Below are positions 40,207 to 50,735 of a DNA stretch of 64,000 nt, one piece after another. The translations under genes and the position numbers were made by a program. Within the stretch, counting starts at the first letter, position 1. Each line of letters opens with the position of its first letter. This DNA is from Candidatus Puniceispirillum sp. Its GTDB lineage: Bacteria; Pseudomonadota; Alphaproteobacteria; Puniceispirillales; Puniceispirillaceae. A model generated the notes under the pieces. That model made no database searches and was not told where the DNA came from. It saw nothing but the letters and a program-made list of their open reading frames with translations. The stretch lies in the NCBI GenBank assembly GCA_028383305.1, contig JAOEVD010000008.1, positions 28,753 through 92,752 of the forward strand, written 5' to 3'.

Positions 40207-41511
40207 ATGGATGAATTTGGTAATGCGCAAGCTGCAATGAAAATGGACGGTTTTTTCAGCAATACACTGGCACAAAGTGATCCTGAAGTGGCTGCTGCGA
40301 TTGGTGATGAATTGGTGCGCCAGCAAGATCAGATCGAAATGATTGCCTCGGAAAATATCGTCAGCACCGCGGTAATGGAAGCCCAAGGGTCGGTTCTGAC
40401 CAATAAATATGCCGAAGGCTACTCAGGTCGTCGCTATTACGGCGGTTGCGAATATGTTGATGTGATCGAAACATTGGCGATCGAGCGCGCCAAGAAATTG
40501 TTCAATTGTAATTTTGTCAATGTGCAGCCGCATTCGGGCGCGCAGGCAAACCAAGCGGTTTTCCTTAGCTTGTTAAAGCCCGGCGATACCATTCTTGGCA
40601 TGTCTTTGGCAGCGGGTGGTCATTTAACGCATGGTGCCTCACCAAACCTGTCTGGTAAATGGTTCAACGCAATTCAATATGGCGTGGATGAAGCCACCGC
40701 ACAGGTGGATTTTGAAGAATTACAGCGCCTTGCCCTAGAGCATAAGCCGAAAATGATCCTTGCTGGTGGATCGGCCTATCCACGGACATTGGATTTTGCC
40801 GCATTCCGTAAGATTGCAGATTCGGTTGGTGCCTATTTCATGGTTGATATGGCGCATATTTCGGGTCTGGTTGCCGCTGGTGCGCATCCAAGCCCGATCA
40901 AGCATGCGCATGTTGTCACCTCGACCACGCATAAAACCTTGCGGGCGTCACGCGGTGGCTTGATCCTGACCAATGATGAGGCGCTTGCCAAAAAATTCAA
41001 TTCAGCCGTTTTTCCCGGCTTGCAAGGCGGCCCATTGATGCATGCCATTGCTGGTAAGGCTGTTGCCTTTGGCGAGGCGCTTCGCCCTGAATTTAAGGCC
41101 TATACAAATATGGTTGTCAGCAATGCGCGCATTCTTGCCGAATCATTGATTTCGCGCGGTGTGTCTATCGTTTCAGGTGGTACTGATACCCATGTTGTTC
41201 TTGTCGATCTTCGGCCAAAGGGGTTGACCGGTAACGTGACCGAGCTATCGCTTGAGCATGCTGGTATCACCTGTAACAAAAACGGTATTCCGTTTGATCC
41301 GCAGCCACCGACAGTGACATCGGGTGTTCGTCTTGGCACGCCTGCTGGAACAACACGAGGTTTTGGTAATGACGAATTTTTGAAAATTGGCCATCTGATT
41401 GGTGATGTTCTTGATGGTTTGGCGCAAAATGCCGAGGACAACAAGGCGGTTGAGGCGCGTGTGCGTGAAGAAGTGCGCGCATTATGTCGGACTTTCCCAA
41501 TCTATCAATAG
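40207..41511 (+). CDS. glyA: serine hydroxymethyltransferase
   Basis: PLP enzyme converting serine and tetrahydrofolate to glycine and methylene-tetrahydrofolate. It is 434 residues, with SENIVS and YSGRRYYGG near the start and the PLP Lys in [17 protein letters not shown] 40207 follows GAGGAG; a frame from 40192 is not favoured. Confidence 0.95.
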   Translation: MDEFGNAQAAMKMDGFFSNTLAQSDPEVAAAIGDELVRQQDQIEMIASENIVSTAVMEAQGSVLTNKYAEGYSGRRYYGGCEYVDVIETLAIERAKKLFNCNFVNVQPHSGAQANQAVFLSLLKPGDTILGMSLAAGGHLTHGASPNLSGKWFNAIQYGVDEATAQVDFEELQRLALEHKPKMILAGGSAYPRTLDFAAFRKIADSVGAYFMVDMAHISGLVAAGAHPSPIKHAHVVTSTTHKTLRASRGGLILTNDEALAKKFNSAVFPGLQGGPLMHAIAGKAVAFGEALRPEFKAYTNMVVSNARILAESLISRGVSIVSGGTDTHVVLVDLRPKGLTGNVTELSLEHAGITCNKNGIPFDPQPPTVTSGVRLGTPAGTTRGFGNDEFLKIGHLIGDVLDGLAQNAEDNKAVEARVREEVRALCRTFPIYQ

Positions 41512-41573
41512 TGTGTACACTCACCGCAGACCAAATGTTGTTTGCCATTTCCGAATTAGGGTAGTGTGATACG

Positions 41574-42026
41574 ATGATTTGTCCGTTTTGCGGGAACGAA
41601 GATACACAGGTAAAGGACTCACGCCCTGCCGAAGACGGCGGAGCGATCCGACGCCGGCGCTTATGCGGGAAATGTGACGCCAGATTCACCACCTTTGAAC
41701 GGGTGCAAATCCGCGAAATTACATTGGTCAAACGTGATGGTCGTAAATCAGTTTTTGACCGTGAAAAACTGGAACGGTCGTTCGATATTGCCCTTCGCAA
41801 ACGTGATGTTGATGCCGAAGCGGTCGGCATGGCAATCAACGACATCGTTCGCCAGCTAGAAAGCCATGCCGATGGTGACGTACCAAGTGCGCGTGTTGGT
41901 GAATTGGTGATGGCAGCACTATACAGGCTGGATCAAGTCGCCTATGTCCGTTATGCGTCGGTATATCGTAACTTCCGAGAGGCCAAGGATTTTGAAGCCT
42001 TTGTCGAAAAAGAGCTTGGTGATTAA
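41574..42026 (+). CDS. nrdR: transcriptional repressor NrdR
   Basis: Zinc-ribbon/ATP-cone repressor of ribonucleotide reductase genes, 150 residues. The zinc ribbon is [18 protein letters not shown] with [16 protein letters not shown], followed by the ATP-cone. No NrdR box is seen in the window, so the targets are elsewhere. Confidence 0.95.
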   Translation: MICPFCGNEDTQVKDSRPAEDGGAIRRRRLCGKCDARFTTFERVQIREITLVKRDGRKSVFDREKLERSFDIALRKRDVDAEAVGMAINDIVRQLESHADGDVPSARVGELVMAALYRLDQVAYVRYASVYRNFREAKDFEAFVEKELGD

Positions 42027-43212
42027 AGCAGCTAATACGCAGGATTTCCGGTCAAATCCAGTTTTCCCCGAAGATACAAGATGGATGCGGGCTGCCATCA
42101 TGTCGGCAAAGCGCGGCATTGGCCGTAGCGGGGTTAACCCGCCGGTTGGCTGTGTTTTGATTGGTGTGGATGGGCAGTTGCTGGCATCGGGCCATACAGG
42201 GGCAGGCGGTATTCCCCATGCCGAATCTGCGGCGCTGGCAAGTCTTGATGATACTGGTCGTATAGCCCTTCAGGGCGGCACTGCCTATGTCACGCTTGAA
42301 CCTTGCGCCCATCACGGGAAAACCCCGCCATGCGCCGATGCGCTAATCGCCGCTGGCATTGCGCGTCTTGTCGTTGCACTTCAAGATCCTGATCCGCGGG
42401 TGAATGGCAATGGTTTGGCGCAAATTGCTAAAGAAGGCATCATTGTTTGCCTAGGTGTTGAGGCCGCGCTGGCAAGTGAAACGTTAAAATATTTTATTCA
42501 TAAAATTTATAATGGTAAACCTTATTGCTCACTTAAAATTGCAGCGTCAATTGATGGTAGAATTGCGCTTTCTGACCGCAAAAAACGCTGGTTAACCGGC
42601 CCGAAATTGCGTCGCTATGTGCATTTGTTGCGCAGTCAGGCCGATGCCATCATCACCGGTATCGGTACTGTTCTTGCCGATGATCCACAGTTGAATTGTC
42701 GCAATGAAGGGCTGGAAAATGACAGCCCACCAATTTTTATTTTTGATGGGCTTTTGCGGATTCCCACCACCGCAGCAATTTTGCAAAGCCCCCATCCGGT
42801 GACGCTGTTTTGCAGTGAAGCAGCATCTGAACCACGCCGCCAAGCGCTTGGTGATGCCGGATGTGTGATTGTGGCTTTGCCCGGTGATGCTGAAGGGCGG
42901 CCTGATATTGGCGCGGCATTGCGCTATATGGGCATGAGGGGAGTCAATCATGCGCTTGTCGAGGCTGGCACCGGTCTTGTTACCAGCTTTTTGGCGGCTG
43001 ATGCCGCTGATTGCCTTTATTGGACACAATCAGATCATATTTTAGGAGGGGACGCCTTGCCAGCGGTTGGACAATTTGCGTCTCAAACAATCAATGCGGT
43101 GGCAATCTTTGCCGAAAACAGATATATCCAGACGCATCATCAGGCAATCGGCGATGACCGCCTGATCATCTTGCAAAAACCCAACGCCAACACTGGCAGA
43201 ACACAGGCATAA
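42019..43212 (+). CDS. ribD: bifunctional riboflavin biosynthesis protein RibD
   Basis: Deaminase plus reductase steps of riboflavin synthesis. The N-terminal deaminase has PPVGCVLIG, the zinc His-Ala-Glu in HAESAAL, and [10 protein letters not shown]; the C-terminal reductase starts near [11 protein letters not shown]. The start is uncertain: GTG 42019 overlaps nrdR by eight bases and just includes the conserved N-terminal Asp/Trp-Met segment, while the frame is open further upstream inside nrdR. Confidence 0.9.
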   Translation: MIKAANTQDFRSNPVFPEDTRWMRAAIMSAKRGIGRSGVNPPVGCVLIGVDGQLLASGHTGAGGIPHAESAALASLDDTGRIALQGGTAYVTLEPCAHHGKTPPCADALIAAGIARLVVALQDPDPRVNGNGLAQIAKEGIIVCLGVEAALASETLKYFIHKIYNGKPYCSLKIAASIDGRIALSDRKKRWLTGPKLRRYVHLLRSQADAIITGIGTVLADDPQLNCRNEGLENDSPPIFIFDGLLRIPTTAAILQSPHPVTLFCSEAASEPRRQALGDAGCVIVALPGDAEGRPDIGAALRYMGMRGVNHALVEAGTGLVTSFLAADAADCLYWTQSDHILGGDALPAVGQFASQTINAVAIFAENRYIQTHHQAIGDDRLIILQKPNANTGRTQA

Positions 43213-43215
43213 ACC

Positions 43216-43809
43216 ATGTTTACCGGTATTATTACAGGCATTGGCCGCCTCGAGGCGATCACCGATACAGGCGATCGGCTATTGCGCATTTCCTGCGAAT
43301 GGGATTGCGCCGCGATTGATCTTGGTGCGTCAATCGCCTGTTCGGGGATTTGCTTAACCGTGATTGACCGGCAGGATCATTGGTTTGAAGTTGCCGCTTC
43401 AGCCGAAACCATGGCCGTGACAACGCTTGGCAATTGGCAGCAGGGAAATCGGATAAATCTTGAACGTGCTCTTTGCCTCGGTGACGAGCTTGGCGGGCAT
43501 ATCGTATCAGGTCATGTTGACGGTTTGGCCGTGATTACGTCAATCACACCTGCTGGTGACAGCCATGTTGTCTGGCTTGAGGCGCCGCAAGCCTTGGCCA
43601 AATTTGTTGCCCCAAAAGGGTCGGTTGCGCTTGATGGTGTGTCCTTGACGGTCAATGCGGTTAAGGGCAATGCCTTCAGCCTGAATATCATCCAGCATAG
43701 CTGGGATGTGACCGGCTGGGGACAGGCTGTCGTCGGGCAAAAGATGAATATGGAAATAGATATGCTGGCGCGCTATGTTGCCCGCCTTGCAGCGTTTGAT
43801 AAGGATTAA
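43216..43809 (+). CDS. ribE: riboflavin synthase alpha subunit
   Basis: Dismutates two lumazines to riboflavin. It is 197 residues in two lumazine-binding repeats: the first starts MFTGIITGIGRLE with GASIACSGICLTV, the second has GGHIVSGHVDG and GSVALDGVSLTVN. It begins three bases after ribD. Confidence 0.94.
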   Translation: MFTGIITGIGRLEAITDTGDRLLRISCEWDCAAIDLGASIACSGICLTVIDRQDHWFEVAASAETMAVTTLGNWQQGNRINLERALCLGDELGGHIVSGHVDGLAVITSITPAGDSHVVWLEAPQALAKFVAPKGSVALDGVSLTVNAVKGNAFSLNIIQHSWDVTGWGQAVVGQKMNMEIDMLARYVARLAAFDKD

Positions 43810-43813
43810 TGCA

Positions 43814-44950
43814 ATGACCCCACCAAGCCGCAATGCTTTGTCAACAATCGAAGAGGTGATTGCCGATGCCAAGGCAGGCAAGCTTTTCATCCTTGTTGAT
43901 GACGAGGACCGCGAAAATGAAGGCGATCTATGTGTCATTGGTGAATATGCGACGGCAGATGCGATCAATTTCATGGCTAAATATGGCCGTGGATTAATCT
44001 GTCTTGCTTTGATGCGTATTCGTACCGAACAGCTTGGCCTGACAATGATGGAACGCCGCAATGAGTCGCGGCATGAAACCGCTTTTACCATCTCAATCGA
44101 GGCGCGCGAGGGCGTCACAACTGGCATTTCAGCCGCAGATCGCGCACTGACCATCAAGACTGCGATTGACCCAAATTGTGGCGAACGCGATATCACCACC
44201 CCGGGTCATATCTTTCCATTGATTGCCCGCGATGGCGGAACTTTGGTTCGCGCTGGCCATACCGAAGCTGTTGTCGATATTGCGCGTGCCTGCGGGTCAG
44301 ATCATCCGTCTGGCGTGATTTGTGAAATCATGAAAGATGATGGCGAAATGGCACGTCTTCCCGATTTGATTGGGTTTGCCAAAGAACATGATCTGAAAAT
44401 TGCATCAATTGCCGATCTGATCGCATGGCGGCGGCGCAATGAATCGCTTGTTCAACGCACCGTTGAAAGCGCAATCACAACACGCATTGGTGGTGACTGG
44501 CGTATGGTGATCTATGCCAATACGGTATCGAACATCGAACATATTGCCTTAGTAAAGGGGGATATCAGCGCTGGTGATCCTATTTTGGTGCGTATGCATG
44601 CGCTTGATCTGATGGCCGATCTTCTTGGCGCGGTGTCGGAAAAGCGGGCAGGTGACGAATTGGCGACAGCAATGGCGGCAATTGCCAAAGCCGGATGCGG
44701 CGTTATCGTTGTGTTGCGCGAATCCATCGCTTCTAGCCTTTCATCAATGGTGAGCCAAAAATTGAATATGACAAGTGATACAGGCGGCAATCGTGATTTG
44801 CGCGATTATGGCGTTGGTGCGCAAATTCTAACCGATCTTGGTATTCGCAAGATGATTTTGTTATCCGACACACGTCCAAATGTGGTGAGCCTTGAAGGAT
44901 ATGACCTTGAAATCACCGATTGGCAGCGCATTCATCAGGAGCAAATATAA
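43814..44950 (+). CDS. ribB: 3,4-dihydroxy-2-butanone-4-phosphate synthase with degenerate GTP cyclohydrolase II domain (RibBX type)
   Basis: The N-terminal synthase domain is complete ([54 protein letters not shown]). The C-terminal half resembles GTP cyclohydrolase II but lacks the zinc site: where the C-x10-C-x-C ligands should lie, the segment starting [11 protein letters not shown] has no cysteines, and the catalytic region is altered. This matches the alphaproteobacterial RibBX type, in which only the synthase is active, so a separate cyclohydrolase should be encoded elsewhere. ATG 43814 follows AAGGATTA; the last base overlaps ribH. Confidence 0.85.
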   Translation: MTPPSRNALSTIEEVIADAKAGKLFILVDDEDRENEGDLCVIGEYATADAINFMAKYGRGLICLALMRIRTEQLGLTMMERRNESRHETAFTISIEAREGVTTGISAADRALTIKTAIDPNCGERDITTPGHIFPLIARDGGTLVRAGHTEAVVDIARACGSDHPSGVICEIMKDDGEMARLPDLIGFAKEHDLKIASIADLIAWRRRNESLVQRTVESAITTRIGGDWRMVIYANTVSNIEHIALVKGDISAGDPILVRMHALDLMADLLGAVSEKRAGDELATAMAAIAKAGCGVIVVLRESIASSLSSMVSQKLNMTSDTGGNRDLRDYGVGAQILTDLGIRKMILLSDTRPNVVSLEGYDLEITDWQRIHQEQI

Positions 44951-45381
44951 TGGCTGGACATTTTTTGATCGTTGAGGCGCGTTTCTATGGCGAGATCGCC
45001 GATGCACAGGCCGCAGGCGCCGTTGCCGCGCTTGAGGCAGAAGGGGCAAGCTATGAGCATGTTTCGGTGCCTGGTGCGCTCGAAATACCGGCTGCGATCG
45101 CTATGGCGTCGATTGGCGATCGGCATTTTGATGGCTATGTTGCGCTTGGCTGCGTTATTCGCGGCGAAACCAGCCATTATGATACGGTTTGCAATGAATC
45201 AGCACGCGGTTTGATGGATCTATCGCTGGCTGATGGATTGGCGATTGGCAATGGTATTTTGACCGTTGAAAATGAAGATCAGGCTTGGGCGCGTGCTGAT
45301 GCAGCGCGCAAGGATAAGGGCGGTGATGCCGCTCGTGCGGCGCTGGCCATGGCAGCGTTAAAACAGGAGTTTTGTGGTTGA
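44950..45381 (+). CDS. ribH: 6,7-dimethyl-8-ribityllumazine synthase
   Basis: Penultimate step of riboflavin synthesis. It is a 143-residue protein with [28 protein letters not shown] and GNGILTVEN, all active-site segments of the family. It overlaps ribBX by one base and nusB by eight, with AGGAG upstream. Confidence 0.94.
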   Translation: MAGHFLIVEARFYGEIADAQAAGAVAALEAEGASYEHVSVPGALEIPAAIAMASIGDRHFDGYVALGCVIRGETSHYDTVCNESARGLMDLSLADGLAIGNGILTVENEDQAWARADAARKDKGGDAARAALAMAALKQEFCG

Positions 45382-45865
45382 TCTGATGAGTGATGGCAAA
45401 CAAACATTAAAAGCGGTTCCGGTCCGTCGCCGGTCTGCAGCGCGGCTTGCAGCCGTTCAGATTATCTATCAAACATTGATCACCGGTCAGTCTGCAATCA
45501 ATTTTGCACCGCAATTTTTAGCGCATTATGCTGGCGATGCGGCAAAATCATTTAAGGTCAAAGATCTGGATGAAGGGCATCTCAATGCGCTTTATGCTGG
45601 TGTTGAACATGATGTTGTTGATATTGATGCAGCAATTGCAGCCCAGCTTGCCGAGGGATGGTCGCTTGATCGTCTGGCGCGGATCGAATTATCTTTATTG
45701 CGATGTGGAGCCTATGAATTGCGCTCAATGCCGCATATCCCCGCCCGTGCAGCGGTCAGCGAGTATGCCGCTTTGAGCGACGCATGCGGATGCGATGTAG
45801 GGTTTGTGAATGCCGTTCTTGATCGCATGGCGCATAACGTCCGCATTGTTGAGATGGGGAAATAG
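45374..45865 (+). CDS. nusB: transcription antitermination factor NusB
   Basis: Part of the ribosomal RNA antitermination complex. The 163 residues include [15 protein letters not shown] near the N-terminus and the [18 protein letters not shown] block. GTG 45374 has AGGAG upstream and overlaps ribH; an ATG twelve bases later is possible. Confidence 0.92.
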   Translation: MVDLMSDGKQTLKAVPVRRRSAARLAAVQIIYQTLITGQSAINFAPQFLAHYAGDAAKSFKVKDLDEGHLNALYAGVEHDVVDIDAAIAAQLAEGWSLDRLARIELSLLRCGAYELRSMPHIPARAAVSEYAALSDACGCDVGFVNAVLDRMAHNVRIVEMGK

Positions 45866-45889
45866 GTTTTGGCGGTTAGGCTTGGCCGT

Positions 45890-46372
45890 TTATTCGGTTG
45901 CTTGCCGGCGTTTCAAATTCACGAAAACCTGCTCGATGACGCCGAATGTATCACCGGGTGTTGGTGTTTTGGAATCGATATGTGCAACATTAAGACCGCT
46001 TTTTTCATCAATTAAATCAATCTCTTGCAGGTTGTTTTTTGCGTCAAATGAAAAAGCATAAATCATCCGCGATTTGGTTTTGTTAATGCCGGCAACCGGC
46101 TGTTCCATAATTTGACTGGCATAATAGATTTTGCGACTATCAAAAGCGCCCTCAAAGCTTGGCCTGCCAAGCATGCCGATGATATCGGCGCGGTTGGTTT
46201 GGCCAATTTTGATTGTGTCCATCGCGGCCTGATTAATGACGTGGCCATGTTCGCTGATCCGTTCGCCGCATCCGGCTAGAAAGCCAAGGCAGAAAATGCC
46301 AATGCCAAGCGTGCCAAAGCCTTGTTTGATTTGGCATAGGATAGATAGTCGAGTCAAAGAGACACTGGTCAT
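45890..46372 (-). CDS. bamE: outer membrane assembly lipoprotein BamE/SmpA-like
   Basis: A 160-residue lipoprotein. The signal peptide ends at lipobox LAGC (FCLGFLAGCGER), and the mature part has the SmpA/OmlA core: KIGQTNRADIIGMLGRPSFEG followed by YYASQIMEQP. It helps BamA insert outer-membrane proteins. ATG 46372 has AGGAA upstream; a longer frame lacks support. It diverges from the bc1 chaperone gene. Confidence 0.87.
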   Translation of the reverse strand: MTSVSLTRLSILCQIKQGFGTLGIGIFCLGFLAGCGERISEHGHVINQAAMDTIKIGQTNRADIIGMLGRPSFEGAFDSRKIYYASQIMEQPVAGINKTKSRMIYAFSFDAKNNLQEIDLIDEKSGLNVAHIDSKTPTPGDTFGVIEQVFVNLKRRQATE

Positions 46373-46440
46373 TATGGGGTTCCTGCGATATAGAAAGGGC
46401 CACGCGGCCATTTTGGTCACGCCAATAAATTAGGTCAATA

Positions 46441-47010
46441 ATGCAGGATGTTGCAACAATGAACAAAAAAGCACAAGCATGGCTCGGCAATTTACTTGGC
46501 TGGGGGCAGCGCCGGCAGGCTGATAATGCGGAAAAGCTATATGCGGAGGCGGTTCGTTTAGCCCGAAATCCAGCCTTCTTCGACAGATATGGTGTTGCTG
46601 ATGATGTTGATGGGCGTTTTGATGCGCTTAGCTTGATTGTGGCTTTGGTGATGCGCAAGCTGAAAACATTGGATGATGATGGCAAAGCATTGAGTCAGCA
46701 ATTGTTTGATTCGATGTTTGCTGACATGGATTTGTCGCTTCGGGAAATGGGCGCAGGTGATATTGGCGTTTCAAAACGCGTTCGCGCTATGGCCGAAGCC
46801 TTTATGGGTCGTCTTGACTCCTATGTTGATGCCATTGATAATAATGATAAAAAATCGTTTTCGTCAGCCTTGAACCGTAATTTATTTCGCGGCAATAAAA
46901 CAATTGATCCCTTGGCGAATGGCCTTGTTGATTATCTGTTTGCGCTGGTCAAGGAAATTGATAATCTTCCGGCTGAACAGGTTCTTGAGGGCATGCTTAA
47001 CATCAAATAG
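46441..47010 (+). CDS. ubiquinol-cytochrome c chaperone (CBP3 family)
   Basis: A 189-residue relative of mitochondrial Cbp3, needed for cytochrome b assembly into the bc1 complex. The conserved region runs from FFDRYGVADDVDGRFDALSL through the FDSMFADMDLSLREMGAGDIGVSKR block. ATG 46441 or 46459 could start. Its presence fits the alphaproteobacterial ancestry and an aerobic respiratory chain with complex III. Confidence 0.85.
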   Translation: MQDVATMNKKAQAWLGNLLGWGQRRQADNAEKLYAEAVRLARNPAFFDRYGVADDVDGRFDALSLIVALVMRKLKTLDDDGKALSQQLFDSMFADMDLSLREMGAGDIGVSKRVRAMAEAFMGRLDSYVDAIDNNDKKSFSSALNRNLFRGNKTIDPLANGLVDYLFALVKEIDNLPAEQVLEGMLNIK

Positions 47011-47163
47011 GCCAGCACTGTTTCACTTTGTGCTCACCGTTTTGCTTTGCGCTTGTGTTTGGCGGATGGTGTTTCGCTGGTTATTTAGGGGCAATCAATT
47101 TGAACCAGTAAAGCTGGATAGAACAGTCACTTTTGGCCGCAAAATAGCTTGGTAAACATAAAA

Positions 47164-47673
47164 ATGCCTCTGATAAATTTGGATTCCGAAATCAATGTTG
47201 AACGCGTCCGGCCGGATACGGGCAGTTTCTATAAATTTGTTGCCACTGACGCCGAATGCCAGCTGTTAGCGGCGCGGTTTGATTTTATCGAGGTTGGATC
47301 TTTATCAGCCGAGCTTCGCGTTCGCAAAGCCGCGCGCGGTTGCTGGGATGTTTCAGGTCAGTTAAAGGGTGAGATTGTTCAGGCTTGTGGTGCAACTGGC
47401 GACCCAGTCAGCGAGACTATAGATTTTCTGCTTGAAGAACGCTATGTTCGCACCGCCGGCGGCCCTGACGAGGTTGAAGTCCATCTTGATGAAGCAGAAC
47501 CTCTTGAAAATGGCGCAATCAAGATTGGCGAAATGTTGGCGCAATCGCTTGCGGTTGCAGTTACCCCGTGGCCGCGTGCGCCTGAAGCACCGGAAACATA
47601 CACAATTGGCGAGGAATCGTCGGATCATCCATTTGCTGGGCTTGCTGCGTTAAAACGCCAGCCCCCCAAATAA
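47164..47673 (+). CDS. yceD: YceD-family protein (DUF177)
   Basis: A 169-residue member of the YceD/DUF177 family, in some bacteria linked to 23S rRNA processing or large-subunit formation. The mid-protein strand CWDVSGQLKGEIVQACGATG carries the conserved Cys. The ATG at 47164 gives MPLINL. A rpmF gene, often between yceD and plsX in other groups, is absent here, as in most alphaproteobacteria. Confidence 0.8.
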   Translation: MPLINLDSEINVERVRPDTGSFYKFVATDAECQLLAARFDFIEVGSLSAELRVRKAARGCWDVSGQLKGEIVQACGATGDPVSETIDFLLEERYVRTAGGPDEVEVHLDEAEPLENGAIKIGEMLAQSLAVAVTPWPRAPEAPETYTIGEESSDHPFAGLAALKRQPPK

Positions 47674-47699
47674 TGTAAAGCAGGTTGGGAGGATATACC

Positions 47700-48743
47700 C
47701 TGTCTGGAGTAATTAAGATTGCGCTTGATGCCATGGGTGGCGATAACGCGCCAGCGTCAGTTATTGATGGGGCCGATATTGCCAAGGCCAAGTCGCCGCA
47801 TATCGAAATCCTGTTTGTTGGTGACGAAACGGTGATTCGTCCGTTGCTGGCCAAATCAAAGCATCTCAAAGACGCCGACGTGACTCACACCAAATTTGCG
47901 GTTTCGTCAAAGGAAACAGCCTCGCAAGCGGTACGCCGCGGGCGTGAAAGCTCGATGTGGCTTGCCATTGCCGAAGTTGCGGCCAAGCGGGCTGATGCCA
48001 TTGTGTCGGCTGGCAATACTGGCGCGTTGATGGCGATGGCGAAATTACAGTTTCGCACCATGCCTGGCATCACTCGCCCAGCCATTGCCGGCTTTTTCCC
48101 AACCGAACATGACCCCATGTGCATGCTCGATCTTGGTGCCAATCTTGAATGCGACGAGGAAAATTTGGTGCAATTCGCCCTGATGGGGCAGGCATTTTAT
48201 CTGTCATTGATGGGGAAAGATAATCCAACCGTCGGTTTGTTGAATGTTGGTGAAGAAGAGCAAAAGGGCCATGAATATTTACGTTTGGCAGCCCAAGAAT
48301 TGTCAAATCCTGATTTAGGGGTGAATTATTGTGGCTTTGTTGAAGGGTCTGATCTGGTCAAGGGCAGCGTTGATATTGTCGTGACGGATGGATTTTCTGG
48401 CAATATCGCGCTGAAAACCGCCGAAGGCGTTGCCGGATTATTTGCCTTGATGCTGCGCCGTTCGTTTCGGGCTTCGGTTTTTGCGCGTGTTGGCTATTTA
48501 TTTGCCCGCAAATCGCTCAAGAATTTCCGAACCAAGATGGATCCAAGACGTTATAATGGTGCGGTTTTTCTGGGGTTGAACGGAATTGCGGTAAAATCGC
48601 ATGGTGGAACCGACTCACTTGGGTTTTCAAATGCTATTGATGTTGCGGCCAATCTTGTTGATCATGGATTTATTCCTGATGTCAGCGCTGCCATTGAAAA
48701 GGCGGGATTGATCCGCGAACAAAGAAAGATTGTGAATGACTAA
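47700..48743 (+). CDS. plsX: phosphate acyltransferase PlsX
   Basis: Makes acyl-phosphate from acyl-ACP for phospholipid synthesis. The N-terminal IKIALDAMGGDNAP and internal VSAGNTGALMAMA are family signatures; the length is about 348 residues. No ATG, GTG or TTG suits the N-terminus. A strong GGGAGGA (47687-47693) is followed six bases later by CTG (47700), which gives MSGVIKIALDAMGGDN. An upstream in-frame TTG (47685) precedes the ribosome site itself. I therefore read a CTG start. It overlaps fabH by eight bases. Confidence 0.88.
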   Translation: MSGVIKIALDAMGGDNAPASVIDGADIAKAKSPHIEILFVGDETVIRPLLAKSKHLKDADVTHTKFAVSSKETASQAVRRGRESSMWLAIAEVAAKRADAIVSAGNTGALMAMAKLQFRTMPGITRPAIAGFFPTEHDPMCMLDLGANLECDEENLVQFALMGQAFYLSLMGKDNPTVGLLNVGEEEQKGHEYLRLAAQELSNPDLGVNYCGFVEGSDLVKGSVDIVVTDGFSGNIALKTAEGVAGLFALMLRRSFRASVFARVGYLFARKSLKNFRTKMDPRRYNGAVFLGLNGIAVKSHGGTDSLGFSNAIDVAANLVDHGFIPDVSAAIEKAGLIREQRKIVND

Positions 48744-49716
48744 TCAACGGGTTTTGATGACCGCTGTTGGGTCTTACTTGCCAGCCAATGTCGTTACGAA
48801 TGAAGCGCTTTCCAGCTTTGTTGATACGGATGATGCCTGGATCAGGCGGCGTACTGGCATTGCCCAACGCCATCTTGTTGCTGATGGTGAAACCACTGCT
48901 GATCTGGCTTATCATGCCGCCACAAAGGCGCTTGCCAATGCTGGTCTAACCGGCGGAGATATTGACCTTATCATTATTGCCACAACAACCCCTGATAACA
49001 CCTTTCCCTCAACTGCCACAAAATTACAGCATATGATTGAAGCCAAAGGCGCAATTGCCTTTGATATTCAGGCGGTTTGTGCAGGATTCGTCTATGCACT
49101 TGATATTGCTGATGCCATGTTGCAATCAGGGCGTGGACATCGCGCGCTTGTTGTTGGGGCGGAAAGCTTTTCAAAATTGCTTGATTGGGAAGACCGGACA
49201 ACCTGCGTTTTGTTTGGTGACGGCGCTGGTGCTGTGGTGCTCGAACTTGCCGATGATGCCGGTGATTGGGGCATTCGCTCGTCGGTACTTCATTCTGATG
49301 GTGCCTATCGTGATATTCTCTATGTGGATGGTGGCCCATCAAGCAATGCTGCGGTTGGTCATGTTCGTATGGAAGGCAAAGAAGTATTTCGCCATGCCGT
49401 TGAAAAGCTTGCATCGGTTATGGATGAAGCCCTTAGCGCCGCCAATATGCAAGCTGGCGATATTGACTGGCTGGTTCCGCATCAGGCAAATGTGCGCATT
49501 ATTGATGCCATGCAGAAAAAAATGGATTTGCCATCTGATCGGGTGGTGCGCACGGTCGAGCAGCATGCCAATACATCGGCAGCGTCGATTCCGTTGGCGC
49601 TTAGCGCGGCAGTCGATGATGGCCGAATCAAGAATGGTGATGTTTTGGCGATGGAAGCCATTGGCGGCGGGCTTGTTTGGGGCGCGGCCTTGGTGAAATT
49701 CGGTCGCCCATCGTGA
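48736..49716 (+). CDS. fabH: beta-ketoacyl-ACP synthase III
   Basis: Starts fatty acid synthesis by condensing acetyl-CoA with malonyl-ACP. It is 326 residues, with the catalytic Cys in QAVCAGFVYAL, His in PHQANVRI and Asn in HANTSAASIP. It overlaps plsX by eight bases. Confidence 0.95.
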   Translation: MTNQRVLMTAVGSYLPANVVTNEALSSFVDTDDAWIRRRTGIAQRHLVADGETTADLAYHAATKALANAGLTGGDIDLIIIATTTPDNTFPSTATKLQHMIEAKGAIAFDIQAVCAGFVYALDIADAMLQSGRGHRALVVGAESFSKLLDWEDRTTCVLFGDGAGAVVLELADDAGDWGIRSSVLHSDGAYRDILYVDGGPSSNAAVGHVRMEGKEVFRHAVEKLASVMDEALSAANMQAGDIDWLVPHQANVRIIDAMQKKMDLPSDRVVRTVEQHANTSAASIPLALSAAVDDGRIKNGDVLAMEAIGGGLVWGAALVKFGRPS

Positions 49717-49843
49717 TTTTCGTCCATTAATGCTGGCTGGATGCCGTAAATATCAATTTTTTTGGGCTTTTCGTCCTAATCCATCATTCGTATTAACTTT
49801 CTGAATTGACCACAGGTTCAAAAGTGGTTAGCATTTTGAGGCT

Positions 49844-50134
49844 ATGGGAACACTTACACGCGCTGATTTAACCGAATCCGTCTACCGGAATATAGGGTTA
49901 TCAAGAAATGAATCCTCCGATCTTGTCGAGGCGGTTCTTGAGGAAATTTGCGCCTGTCTTGAGTTTGGTGAAGAAGTGAAACTGTCCTCTTTTGGAACTT
50001 TTTCAGTTCAGTCGAAAAGCGAGCGAGTTGGCCGTAACCCGAAAACAGGGATCGAAGCAGTCATTACATCACGCCGCGTTTTGTCGTTCCGTCCGTCGCA
50101 TATCCTCAAGGATCGTGTAGACGGTTCGCAATGA
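49844..50134 (+). CDS. ihfA: integration host factor subunit alpha
   Basis: A 96-residue DNA-bending protein. The [20 protein letters not shown] segment and the GRNPKTG arm are typical. IHF is also the usual host cofactor of tyrosine recombinases, though that may be coincidental here. It overlaps the MerR gene by four bases. Confidence 0.93.
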   Translation: MGTLTRADLTESVYRNIGLSRNESSDLVEAVLEEICACLEFGEEVKLSSFGTFSVQSKSERVGRNPKTGIEAVITSRRVLSFRPSHILKDRVDGSQ

Positions 50135-50502
50135 ACGATAAAGCTAACGACGCTTTCAAAACAATTTCTGAAGTATCGGCACTGCTCAACGTACCACAAC
50201 ATGTTTTGCGTTTTTGGGAAAGTAAATTTTCCAACCTTCGCCCTTTAAAGCGAAGCGGTGGGCGGCGCTATTACCGGCCTGATGATGTTGCCGTTTTGCG
50301 CCGAATCAGACAGCTTTTATATGTTGATGGCTTTACCATCAAGGGCGCGCAAAAGCGGGTAAGAAGCAAAGCAGCAGCCAGCAAACCAAATGCACTAACC
50401 ACCGAAAACAACTTATCAGGTAAAGATCTTGCCGCGGCAATGGCGATGCTTGATGATGTGAAAACCCGCCTCGCAGCGCTGAAACAGCAGTTTAACCACT
50501 AA
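50131..50502 (+). CDS. MerR-family transcriptional regulator
   Basis: A 123-residue protein with an N-terminal MerR helix-turn-helix: [20 protein letters not shown] and the wing [20 protein letters not shown]. The short C-terminal part has no effector Cys cluster. ihfA followed by such a regulator is a standard alphaproteobacterial pair. Confidence 0.9.
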   Translation: MNDKANDAFKTISEVSALLNVPQHVLRFWESKFSNLRPLKRSGGRRYYRPDDVAVLRRIRQLLYVDGFTIKGAQKRVRSKAAASKPNALTTENNLSGKDLAAAMAMLDDVKTRLAALKQQFNH

Positions 50503-50568
50503 GCTATATCATTTTTGCTGAAAAGCCGATTGCCTAGATATCTTGGCGCGGCTATAACCAACACTGGC

Positions 50569-50645
50569 CGGAGCGTAGCGCAGCCTGGTAGCGCACTATA
50601 CTGGGGGTGTAGGGGTCGTGGGTTCAAATCCCGCCGCTCCGACCA
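50569..50645 (+). tRNA. tRNA-Pro (GGG), probable island attachment site
   Basis: A 77-base cloverleaf: CGGAGCG pairs with CGCTCCG, the anticodon loop CTGGGGG sits between CTATA and TGTAG, and the CCA is encoded. A recombinase gene begins 90 bases after its 3' end, the classic position for integration. I found no second copy of the tRNA 3' end within the window. Confidence 0.94.
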
Positions 50646-50735
50646 AAATTAAATAAATAAAATCAATATAATAAAGGAATAGCCATTCGGCTGTTCCCGC
50701 CCTTACTGTCACAATTTGTCACAGGAGGCGCTAAA

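Noticed and set aside
41512..45381. FMN riboswitch before the riboflavin genes
   Set aside because: The gaps between glyA, nrdR and ribD are too short or overlapping, and none of the conserved riboswitch cores is visible.
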